A DNA stretch of 64,000 nt, taken from the NCBI RefSeq assembly GCF_001676615.1, contig NZ_LYXZ01000002.1:1-64000 (forward strand). Direction: 5' to 3'. The notes beneath the pieces were generated by a model. The model did no database searches. It was not told the origin of the DNA and worked only from the letters and a program-made list of their open reading frames with translations. Made by a program: the position numbers and the translations under genes. The DNA is from Labrys sp. WJW. Its GTDB lineage: Bacteria > Pseudomonadota > Alphaproteobacteria > Rhizobiales > Labraceae. This document shows, one piece after another, positions 8,978 through 16,199 of the stretch. Positions within the stretch are counted from its first letter, which is position 1. Each line of letters begins with the position of its first letter.

Positions 8978-10210
8978 TCAATGCCCACCCAGCACCAGTG
9001 TCTGCACTGGCAGCAGGACGGCCTGGATCCGCAAAATCATGGCATGGACCAGGCCCGTCGCATCGACCGCATGCAGGAAGATCTTGCGGCCGGTGCCAGT
9101 CTCCGGCGCCTCGATCTCGTCATGGTTGTTGCTGTAGGCGTTGGCGATGCAGTTGCTGCCAGGTGGCACCCCATTGAGTTGTCCCGGATAAAGTGGCTCC
9201 AGCACAGCCGTGATCGTACCCTGACGCGCAAGTTGCTGAGCATCGACCAACTGGTCTGAGGCTCGCACCTGCCCTGAGGCGATGACATCCTGCACATCGG
9301 TGATGACCATCGGGATGATGGTGAAGGGTTTGCCGATGCAGGTCGCCTCGGCGATCATGCCTGGCTTGATGACCTGGGCTTCGATCTGGCCAAAGCCGGC
9401 GATCAGGGTCGTACGCCCGGCATTTTCGGGCACCATCACGCCGGCGGGGCGCAGCAGCGGATTCACCACCTCGCCAACCCGGAGCGTGAATTGCTGAACC
9501 GTACCGGCAACCCCGGCACGTACCACGGTCTTGTCCAGTTCGACCCGAGCCTGCTTGGCCGCAGCTTGAGCGCTTTCCTTTTGGGCGGGCAGCAGCGTCG
9601 AAATCTTGGTCTGCAGGCTCTGCTTGTTGGCGACAGCTGCGGCCACGGCGCCGCGGTTCCCCTCCACAAGCTGGCGCAGTCGATCGATCTCACGCTGTGC
9701 CACCGTGCTGGCATTGCGTTGCTGCAGCTCGAGTTGGCGGCCTAGATCGTCCTGAGCCTGCTGTAACGTGGCTTCAGCTGTCTGGATCTGACCGTCGGCG
9801 GCAGCGAGTTCGGTGGTCGAAACCGTCATCTGGGCATCGATCTCGGCCACACGCTTGTCCGCTACCTCCAGTGCGGCCTCCTGGGCCGTGCTGTCGAGGC
9901 GAAAGAGGGGGTCGCCCGCTTTGACCTTCTGGAAGCGGCTTACATAGACCTCGGCAACACGCCCGCCTGTTTCAGGCAAGATTGTCACCGTGCGGAAGGC
10001 GGTCGAGGCATTGGTGGTCGAGGGGTGGAAATAGAAGATCATGGTGATCAAGGAGACGGTCAGGATCAGGCAAGCCGTGATTCCCCGGCGCAACTCGAAC
10101 CACATCGAATAGAGCGTGATCTCGCGCCCGATCCTCTTGCCTTGTCCATAACGGCGATAGAGATAGTCCGGCAGGATCGTCACCAATGAGCAAAGCAGAA
10201 ATTCAAGCAT
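8978..10210 (-). CDS. HlyD/EmrA-type membrane fusion (periplasmic adaptor) protein
   Basis: A 410-residue membrane-fusion protein. A short hydrophobic N-terminus and a transmembrane helix (ITACLILTVSLITMIFYF) are followed by a lipoyl/barrel-sandwich half (TVTILPETGGRVAEVYVSRFQKVKAGDPLFRLD), a long Ala/Gln-rich coiled coil (about 110-235), the second lipoyl half (KTVVRAGVAGTVQQF) and a beta-barrel domain. The start at 10210 is chosen because GGGGGG lies 8 nt upstream; it overlaps the preceding 153-residue membrane protein gene by 8 bp. No ABC, MFS or outer-membrane channel gene is adjacent, as for the E. coli yibH/yibI pair, which this gene pair resembles. The cargo is unknown. Confidence 0.85.
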   Translation of the reverse strand: MLEFLLCSLVTILPDYLYRRYGQGKRIGREITLYSMWFELRRGITACLILTVSLITMIFYFHPSTTNASTAFRTVTILPETGGRVAEVYVSRFQKVKAGDPLFRLDSTAQEAALEVADKRVAEIDAQMTVSTTELAAADGQIQTAEATLQQAQDDLGRQLELQQRNASTVAQREIDRLRQLVEGNRGAVAAAVANKQSLQTKISTLLPAQKESAQAAAKQARVELDKTVVRAGVAGTVQQFTLRVGEVVNPLLRPAGVMVPENAGRTTLIAGFGQIEAQVIKPGMIAEATCIGKPFTIIPMVITDVQDVIASGQVRASDQLVDAQQLARQGTITAVLEPLYPGQLNGVPPGSNCIANAYSNNHDEIEAPETGTGRKIFLHAVDATGLVHAMILRIQAVLLPVQTLVLGGH

Positions 10211-10664
10211 GGTCAGGCCCCCCGCCATTGCTGCTCGTTGTCGGCGAGCGGCTCTGCTCCGGATTGGCACTGTCCGTGGTCGATGATGGGAGGGCGGATG
10301 GGGCGGTATGTGACGCTCCCCGCTGCGCCATGGTCTTGAGTGAACGCGCCATCGACGCCAGCGGCGACAGGAAGTCGGGAATCTCGATCATGGCCAGCAG
10401 CAGTGCCGCGATCCAGAACAGATGATTGTGGGTGAACAGCGAGATCAGTCCGAGGACCGCCACGATTTGCAGTTGGACTTTCTGGGTCTCATGGGCGATC
10501 TGCTCAGGCAAGGCGTGCAGGCGCAGATAGAAGGTGCCGACGGCGAATACCACGACCACCAGGAATATCAATACGAAATTGAACAGTATATCTGTCTGTC
10601 CTGGCGCGGTTATGAAAGAAGGCAGGTGTTTTATTGCTGCCGGATGTATAGCAGTCTCTCCCAT
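10203..10664 (-). CDS. Small inner-membrane protein paired with the HlyD-like gene
   Basis: A 153-residue protein with three predicted helices (ILFNFVLIFLVVVVFAVGTFYL, LQIVAVLGLISLFTH, LFWIAALLLAMIEIPDFL) and a polar Ser/Thr/Pro-rich tail. A good ribosome site (AGGAGGG) precedes the ATG at 10664, and the stop overlaps the start of the HlyD-like gene, so translation is probably coupled. The arrangement is like that of YibI upstream or downstream of YibH in enterobacteria, but sequence identity to YibI is not obvious. Function unknown; it probably helps the adaptor protein in export. Confidence 0.7.
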   Translation of the reverse strand: MGETAIHPAAIKHLPSFITAPGQTDILFNFVLIFLVVVVFAVGTFYLRLHALPEQIAHETQKVQLQIVAVLGLISLFTHNHLFWIAALLLAMIEIPDFLSPLASMARSLKTMAQRGASHTAPSALPSSTTDSANPEQSRSPTTSSNGGGPDHA

Positions 10665-10948
10665 GGCGCCCTCCTTTATTGCTTTCTATGTCAGTTTTTC
10701 TAATATACCTCTTAATTTATTTGTTGAAAAGTATCTTGTATTTTTGTGATCTGGATAAGAGTTGGCGGAATTCTCTATTGAGAGTGCAGGCGAAAGTTCA
10801 AATCGCTCTTGAGAATGTGCAGCTCACGTCGCGATCAAGCCGGGTTCCGAGCCGGGACGAAAAGATTTACTAGAGCGTCAGATCTACGGTGGAGTTTTAT
10901 ACCACCTATCAGAGGTCCAAGACATCTAAAGTGTCTGCTGGCACGAGA
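10665..10948. promoter_or_regulatory. AT-rich upstream region of the membrane protein/HlyD pair
   Basis: A clearly AT-rich island (densest about 10675-10760, with runs of T and A) in a GC-rich genome, upstream of the 153-residue gene on the minus strand. It probably holds its promoter and may be bound by a nucleoid protein. No coding sequence was recognised. Confidence 0.5.
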
Positions 10949-11506
10949 TCACGATGCTCTCTGGGGCGTGGCTCCGGACATGCTCCGAATATTCAGCACC
11001 GTGTTCCAGTTTCGGCCGGTCACCAGCGTGCCCAGATGGCGCTCGATCAGCTTGGTTGTGAGCTTGGAGCGGCCGATACCGTCCGGATAGTGCGCGTAGA
11101 GGTAGCGCTCGCCGGCGGCAATGCGCTCAGGACCTGTAATCGCTGCCCTCAGGGTCTCGACCGCTGCTTGCGGGATGTCCTGCTTGCAGGCAAGCGCCAG
11201 CAAATGGGCAGGATCGGCCTTGGCTTCGGCCATGAAGGGATTGGCATCGATCAAGGCCTGCCATTCGGGCAGGGTGCGGATCATGAAGGCGGCCGGCACC
11301 CCGAAGGTCTCGGCAACGGCCTGCTCCCAACGCGCCTCCAAGGCTTGCGTGGCGGCCTCGCTCGCCTCGAAGATCAGATTGCCGCTCTGGAGCAGGGTTG
11401 CAACCCCGGTAAAGCCGAGGCTTTCGCCGAGGGCGCGCAGTTCGGCCATCTTGACCGTGGAGTTTCCTCCGACATTGATGGCGCGCAGCAAGGCGATGTA
11501 GCGCAT
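10949..11506 (-). CDS. DUF1697-family protein
   Basis: A 185-residue protein of the DUF1697 family. The signature N-terminus is MRYIALLRAINVGGNSTVKMAELRAL, followed by LGFTGVATLLQSGNLIFEA and, near the end, GRSKLTTKLIERHLGTLVTGRNWNTVLNI, a conserved family block (T.RNW.T...L). The biochemical role of the family is unknown. The start at 11506 is chosen because the family always begins M-x-Y-IALLR-INVGG and GAGGA lies just upstream; a longer frame adds eight unrelated residues. The gene stands alone between the AT-rich island and the MarR gene. Confidence 0.88.
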   Translation of the reverse strand: MRYIALLRAINVGGNSTVKMAELRALGESLGFTGVATLLQSGNLIFEASEAATQALEARWEQAVAETFGVPAAFMIRTLPEWQALIDANPFMAEAKADPAHLLALACKQDIPQAAVETLRAAITGPERIAAGERYLYAHYPDGIGRSKLTTKLIERHLGTLVTGRNWNTVLNIRSMSGATPQRAS

Positions 11507-11648
11507 GATCGGGTCCTCGATGGGCAGCACACGATGTTGGGGCCGCTAGCCAGCCTCGATGTAATGGATGTGACGCGAGCGAATCCAGCACGGACTTGGC
11601 GTGGGTGGTCAAGCCAATTCGGGCTTCACGCGGCAGGTGTCCCGCTGG

Positions 11649-12131
11649 TTATTCAGGGGAGGTGGCGTTGATGCCGTCCGCGAATTTACGCATGAGCCGA
11701 ACGAGTTCCTGAACATCATCCTGGCCCCATTCGGCAAAGATTCTACGGCCCATCTTCTCGCGGGCAGCATCGACCAGATCGGTCATGGCCTTGCCCTTGG
11801 CCGTAATGGTCGCCTCGCGAATACGACGATCGGCAGCACTGCCCTGACGATCCACCAGGCCGAGGCTCTCGAGTTTTGCCACCTGCCGGCTGACCGTCGT
11901 GTAGTCGCGCCCCACGCGATCGGCCAATTCCACCACGCCGATGGGACCGAGGCGTTCCACCATGACCAGCAGCGGAAAAAGAGCGCGATCGAGAGAGATG
12001 CCGGCCGCCCGCACCATCGCCTCATCGCGTTGGGGGCGGTTCATCACGCTGACGATATCGATCAGCGCCCCATGAAGCTCGCGCAGCAAGGTGCTCATAT
12101 GTGTATTTTGCACATTATTGATTGACGGCAT
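11649..12131 (-). CDS. MarR-family transcriptional regulator
   Basis: A 160-residue winged-helix regulator of the MarR family. The DNA-binding core is IGVVELADRVGRDYTTVSRQVAKLESLGLVDRQGSAADRRIREATITAKG, with the wing motif D-R-R. Two starts are possible: ATG 12131, which has GGAG 7 nt upstream, and ATG 12098, which has none; I use 12131. One of two near-identical operator-like palindromes (12096-12118) then lies within codons 5-12. The gene is divergent from the FAD monooxygenase at 12176, whose promoter it probably represses until an aromatic or phenolic ligand binds. Autoregulation is likely. Confidence 0.9.
   Translation of the reverse strand: MPSINNVQNTHMSTLLRELHGALIDIVSVMNRPQRDEAMVRAAGISLDRALFPLLVMVERLGPIGVVELADRVGRDYTTVSRQVAKLESLGLVDRQGSAADRRIREATITAKGKAMTDLVDAAREKMGRRIFAEWGQDDVQELVRLMRKFADGINATSPE
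12096..12118. promoter_or_regulatory. MarR operator-like palindrome 1
   Basis: CATATGTGTATTTTGCACATTAT-like 23-bp site (core TGTG-N7-CACA). It is an inverted copy of the site at 12144-12166 with about three mismatches. It lies at the 5' end of the marR reading frame if the well-supported start at 12131 is used. Confidence 0.65.
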
Positions 12132-12143
12132 GTTCGGACTCCT

Positions 12144-12166
12144 ATTATGTGCATATTACACATATG
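12144..12166. promoter_or_regulatory. MarR operator-like palindrome 2
   Basis: A 23-bp quasi-palindrome with arms TATGTG and CACATA. It ends exactly where the GGAG ribosome site of the FAD monooxygenase begins, so occupation should block transcription of that gene. It is the inverted partner of the site at 12096-12118; the centres are 48 bp apart. Confidence 0.7.
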
Positions 12167-12175
12167 GAGACGATC

Positions 12176-13690
12176 ATGACAGGGCAATCTGCAGTTGATG
12201 TTCTCATTTGCGGGGCGGGGGCGGCCGGGTTGACGCTGGCGATCGACCTTGCGCGGCGGGGCGTATCCTTCCGGTTGATCGAGAAAAGGGACAAGCCGTT
12301 CCACGGGTCGCGCGGCAAGGGCATCCAGCCGAGAACGCTGGAGATCTTCGAGGATCTGGGGGTTCTCGATCGGATTGCTGCGGCGGGAGGTCCCTATCCC
12401 CGGCAACGCCACTATCACGATGACGGCGGTCACAGCGATTCCGAGATCATGGAGCAGCAGGCACCGATACCGGCCGAACCATATCGTACCCCGTTGATGC
12501 TGCCGCAGTTTCTGACCGAGAGCATTCTGCGGGATCGTCTCGCAGAACTGGGACATCGCCCTGAATTCGGGTCCGAACTGGTCGGCTTCGAACAGGACGA
12601 GGCTGGCGTGGCAGTGCGGATCGTCGGTGTGGCGGGCGAAGAGAATGTTCGGGTGCGCTGGCTTGTCGGTGCCGACGGTGGCCGCAGTTTCGTGCGTCAG
12701 GCGCTTGAGTTGGGCTTTCCCGGCAGGACGCTCGGCGTTCGCGCCATCGTCGCCGACGTGGCCCTGGCCGGTCTGAGCCGGGACATCTGGCATCGTTTCG
12801 GGGACAAGGACATGCAGCGGCAGATCGCGCTTTGTCCGCTTGCGGGAACCGACCTCTTCCAGATCCAGGGGCCGGTTCCGCTTGACGGTGAGGTCGACCT
12901 TTCCGCCGAGGGGCTGAATACCATGGTGGCGCAACGCACCGGCCGAAACGACATCCACGTGATTTCAGTCTCCTGGGCTTCGGCTTACGGCATGAATGCG
13001 CGGCTCGCCGATCGATATCGCGTCGGGCGCGTCGTCCTGGTCGGGGATGCGGCCCATACCCACCCGCCGACAGGCGGGCAGGGGCTCAATACCAGTGTGC
13101 AGGACACCTATAATCTCGGCTGGAAACTGGCTGCCGTTCTGGGTGGCGCCCGCGATCGACTGCTCGACACCTATGAAGAGGAGCGCCGGCCCGTCGCGGC
13201 GTCCATGCTGGGACTTGCCACCAAACTGCTGGATGATCTCAAGCGTGGCGAGATACAGCGTGGCCGCGAGACCCAGCAGCTCGATATCGGTTATCCCAAG
13301 TCGTCGCTGGCGATCGGGCGGCCAACACGAGATGGTGGCGTGCTAGCGGGAGATCGGGCTCCGGACGCGCCGGTCCGGGGCGCGGCGGGGCAGTCCATGC
13401 GCCTGTTCGACCTGTTCAGGGGCCCGCACTGGACGCTGCTCGCGTATGAGGCGAACCGGGCCGCCTTGCCGCCACGCTGCGGGCTGCATATCCACCACAT
13501 CGGCGAAGGGGGCGACATCGTCGACCATGCTGGCCATGTCGGCGATATCTATGCTCTCAGGCCGGGTGATTGGGTGCTTGTAAGGCCCGATGGCTATGTT
13601 GCCGCCATCCTTGCTTCCGCGGAGATGGCAGTGCTGCAACGCTATCTTGAGGAGGTAGGCCTCGGCCGGCCGGAACAGGCGCAGCCATGA
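12176..13690 (+). CDS. FAD-dependent aromatic-ring monooxygenase (PheA/TfdB family)
   Basis: A 504-residue class A flavoprotein monooxygenase. It shows the three hallmark motifs: the dinucleotide fold GAGAAGLTLAIDLARRG near the N-terminus, the DG motif in VGADGGRSFVRQAL, and the GD motif GDAAHTHPPTGGQGLNTSVQD. The C-terminal 120 residues match the thioredoxin-like domain of the phenol hydroxylase group (the end of which reads LRPGDWVLVRPDGYVAA). Such enzymes use NAD(P)H and oxygen to hydroxylate phenols or polyketide-like rings; the substrate is unknown. The start at 12176 is set by GGAG 6 nt upstream. It is divergent from a MarR regulator with operators between the genes, which suggests induction by an aromatic compound. 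Confidence 0.9.
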   Translation: MTGQSAVDVLICGAGAAGLTLAIDLARRGVSFRLIEKRDKPFHGSRGKGIQPRTLEIFEDLGVLDRIAAAGGPYPRQRHYHDDGGHSDSEIMEQQAPIPAEPYRTPLMLPQFLTESILRDRLAELGHRPEFGSELVGFEQDEAGVAVRIVGVAGEENVRVRWLVGADGGRSFVRQALELGFPGRTLGVRAIVADVALAGLSRDIWHRFGDKDMQRQIALCPLAGTDLFQIQGPVPLDGEVDLSAEGLNTMVAQRTGRNDIHVISVSWASAYGMNARLADRYRVGRVVLVGDAAHTHPPTGGQGLNTSVQDTYNLGWKLAAVLGGARDRLLDTYEEERRPVAASMLGLATKLLDDLKRGEIQRGRETQQLDIGYPKSSLAIGRPTRDGGVLAGDRAPDAPVRGAAGQSMRLFDLFRGPHWTLLAYEANRAALPPRCGLHIHHIGEGGDIVDHAGHVGDIYALRPGDWVLVRPDGYVAAILASAEMAVLQRYLEEVGLGRPEQAQP

Positions 13691-13766
13691 TCCGCTTCCG
13701 TGGAATGGCGAGCTCGGTGGGGGCCACATGAGCTTCGCTGTCCCGGCCAAGGCCTCATTCAAGGCC

Positions 13767-15764
13767 TCATTGCGGTGCGACGAAGAAGAAATCCGCCGGC
13801 GGCAGCGAGCCGTAGACATAGGGTTCCTGGCGGTTGCCGGTGATGTCGAGCACGTCCTGGCGCACGAAGCGGAAGATCTTGTTGATCTCCACGCCCGGCT
13901 CGACCAGGCGCTTGGCAAGCGAAAGGGCGAACGGGCTGTTGGCCTGATCGCCATCGGCGGCCGTGGTGCCCTCCTTGGCGGAATAAACCACCAGCGTGGC
14001 GCCGGCCGGTTCCACGCGCGATAGGCCGCGATCGATCGAACGGCTCGCCACGCTGCGCCTCATCTGCGCGATGAACGGATTGTTGCGGCAGGCATCGAGC
14101 ACCACGAGCTTGAGCTTGCGTGCCCCGTCGAGCGTGCTCATCACCCGCTCCAGCGGAACGGCTTCATCGGGAACATCGCGGTCGGATTCGAGCACGGCGT
14201 CCAGCGGGATCAGATAGTTCTTGTTGTCCACCTCGATGCCGTGGCCGGCATAGTAGATGACGGCCCAGTCCGATTGGTCGGCCTTGCGCGCAAAGGCTCT
14301 CAGTGCGGCGATCATGCCGGCGCGATCGAGGTCATGCACAACCGTGACGTCGTCCACCCCGGTTTGGCGCAGTGCCTGCCCGATGAGATCGGCATCGCGC
14401 AGCGTGTTTGGCAGCTGGGATACCGAACGATAGGCGGAATTGCCGATGACCAAGGCGACGCGACGAGGCGCCGGGCCGGTTGTATCGACGACGGGGGCTG
14501 ACTTGGCGACGGGGACGGTCTTGGCGACAGGGATAGTCGTGGCAACGGGAGCCGTGTCGACCGCGGGAGCCGGTTTCGACGTATCCTGGGCCGTTTCGAT
14601 CGCGCCGCCGGCATTGTCCGGCGGGGTGTCGGACACCGCCACAATCGGTGCCTGTGGTTCTGCCGGCTGATAGGTGATGGTGCCGTCGGTGCCCTTCTGC
14701 CAGCGATAGACGATCAGGTCGGGCGTGGTGCGATCGCCCTTGGCGTCGAAGGCGATGTCGCCGAGCACCGTGCGGAAGGGCTGGCCGCCATGCATGGCTT
14801 CCGCCATGCGCCTTGGATCCAGCGTTCGGGCCTGTGCGGCAGCCTGCTGGAAAACCTGGACCGCGGCGTAGGTGTAGAGACCATATCCTTCCGCCAAGTC
14901 GGGGGCGGCGCGGATGATGTCGGCAGCCGCAGGGTTTTGGCCGGGTGGGGGAGGAAAGGTCATCAGCGTGCCGATCACGGCATCGCCGCCAATGGCGGGA
15001 AAGTCACTGCCGATCAGGCCGTCGCCGGAAAACAGCACCGTCTTGAGGCCCCGTTCGCGCAGCTGCCTGAGAATGAGAGCCGCCTCGGTGTAGAGGCCAC
15101 CCCAGAGCAGGAGGTCGGTTCGAGCCTTGCCCAGCCGGTCGACGATGGCGGAATAGTCCTTCTCGCCGACATCGACACCAGCCTCCAGCACCGGCTTGAA
15201 CCCCGCCTGCGCGAAGGCATCGCGGGCGCTGTTCGCCAGACCCTGGCCATAGGTGGTCTTGTCGTGCAGGATGGCCACCCTCTTGCCCTTGAAATTCCTG
15301 GCGGCATAGTCGGCCCAGACGCTGCCCTGGCGATCGTCGCGGCCCGTGACGCGGAAGACGTTCCACAGGCCGCGCTCGGTGACCTTCGGATTGGTGGCGG
15401 AGGGCGAGATCATGAGCATGCCGCGCTCGGCATAGATCTCGGAGGCCGGAATGGTGACGCCCGAGTTGAAGTGACCCACCACCAGCCTGACGCCCTGAGA
15501 CGCAAGCTTGTTGGCGGCCGCCACGCCTTGCCTCGGGTCTGAAACGTCGTCGGCGATGACGATTTCCACCCGCTGGCCGGCGATACCGCCCTTGGCATTG
15601 ATGGCCTTGGCGGCCGCCTCGGCGCCCTTTCGCATCTGCTCGCCGAAGACGGCGTTCGGACCCGTCATCGGGCCAGCCACGCCGAGCTTGATCTGCGCCC
15701 CGGCCGGCGTTCCGGTCGAAAGGCCGATTGCCAGGAACAGGCAGGTCAACCAGGCCATCCGCAT
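13767..15764 (-). CDS. Secreted fusion: Leu/Ile/Val-type ligand-binding domain plus caspase-like peptidase
   Basis: A 665-residue protein with three parts. Residues 1-23 are a signal peptide (ends AGAQ). Residues about 24-365 are a branched-chain-amino-acid-type periplasmic binding domain (IKLGVAGPMTGPNAVFGEQM, VVGHFNSGVTIPASEIY, ILHDKTTYGQGLAN, SGDGLIGSDF). A Pro/Ala/Val/Thr-rich linker (about 366-432) with repeated VAK-VPVAK units leads to a peptidase C14 (caspase/orthocaspase) domain from about 433 (RRVALVIGNSAY). The catalytic dyad is intact: His508 in YYAGHG and Cys559 in LDACRNNP. No ABC permease or ATPase genes lie nearby, so the binding half is probably a sensor, not a transporter part. 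AAGGAAA precedes the ATG. The role, perhaps ligand-gated proteolysis in the periplasm, is inference. Confidence 0.9.
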   Translation of the reverse strand: MRMAWLTCLFLAIGLSTGTPAGAQIKLGVAGPMTGPNAVFGEQMRKGAEAAAKAINAKGGIAGQRVEIVIADDVSDPRQGVAAANKLASQGVRLVVGHFNSGVTIPASEIYAERGMLMISPSATNPKVTERGLWNVFRVTGRDDRQGSVWADYAARNFKGKRVAILHDKTTYGQGLANSARDAFAQAGFKPVLEAGVDVGEKDYSAIVDRLGKARTDLLLWGGLYTEAALILRQLRERGLKTVLFSGDGLIGSDFPAIGGDAVIGTLMTFPPPPGQNPAAADIIRAAPDLAEGYGLYTYAAVQVFQQAAAQARTLDPRRMAEAMHGGQPFRTVLGDIAFDAKGDRTTPDLIVYRWQKGTDGTITYQPAEPQAPIVAVSDTPPDNAGGAIETAQDTSKPAPAVDTAPVATTIPVAKTVPVAKSAPVVDTTGPAPRRVALVIGNSAYRSVSQLPNTLRDADLIGQALRQTGVDDVTVVHDLDRAGMIAALRAFARKADQSDWAVIYYAGHGIEVDNKNYLIPLDAVLESDRDVPDEAVPLERVMSTLDGARKLKLVVLDACRNNPFIAQMRRSVASRSIDRGLSRVEPAGATLVVYSAKEGTTAADGDQANSPFALSLAKRLVEPGVEINKIFRFVRQDVLDITGNRQEPYVYGSLPPADFFFVAPQ

Positions 15765-16199
15765 GGCGGTTTCCTTTCGACGTCCGGAAAGATCTCAACC
15801 AAAGGTTGTGGATGATCATAAGGCATCGCAACCGACTTCGACAGTCATGCCGGTAACACGCAATCGGTTGGCGGCATCGGTGTAGCAGGGAAGTGGCGAA
15901 CATGATGTCCGGTCTGCACAGCCGAACGCCTTAACGTTGCTAAGTATAACTCGAATCACGATTTGACGCTGCCAAGTATCTATGAAACCGTCCGAATTTA
16001 GGCCCGTGGTTTTTCCGGACAGAGTCGCCGGCGCGTGCCGAAGCTTGATTGAACAGCGTGACGATCGTCTGAGGATTCCGCGCTTCAGGCATCGTCCACC
16101 GGCGTCAAAGCCGACAACGGACCGGTCAACGGCCGATGAGGAAACACGACATCCGGCACGGGTGCGCTGGGCTGTGCCCGGCCGGCGGGGAGAGCATCG
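15765..16199. promoter_or_regulatory. Intergenic region between divergent caspase-fusion and MHS transporter genes
   Basis: About 435 bp with no convincing gene. It should contain the divergent promoters of the two flanking genes. A modest AT-rich patch lies around 15930-15985. No operator could be assigned. Confidence 0.4.

Noticed and set aside
13740..13775. Direct repeat AAGGCCTCATT in the convergent gap after the monooxygenase gene
   Set aside because: Only two short tandem copies at a gene end. It does not form a terminator or CRISPR-like array.
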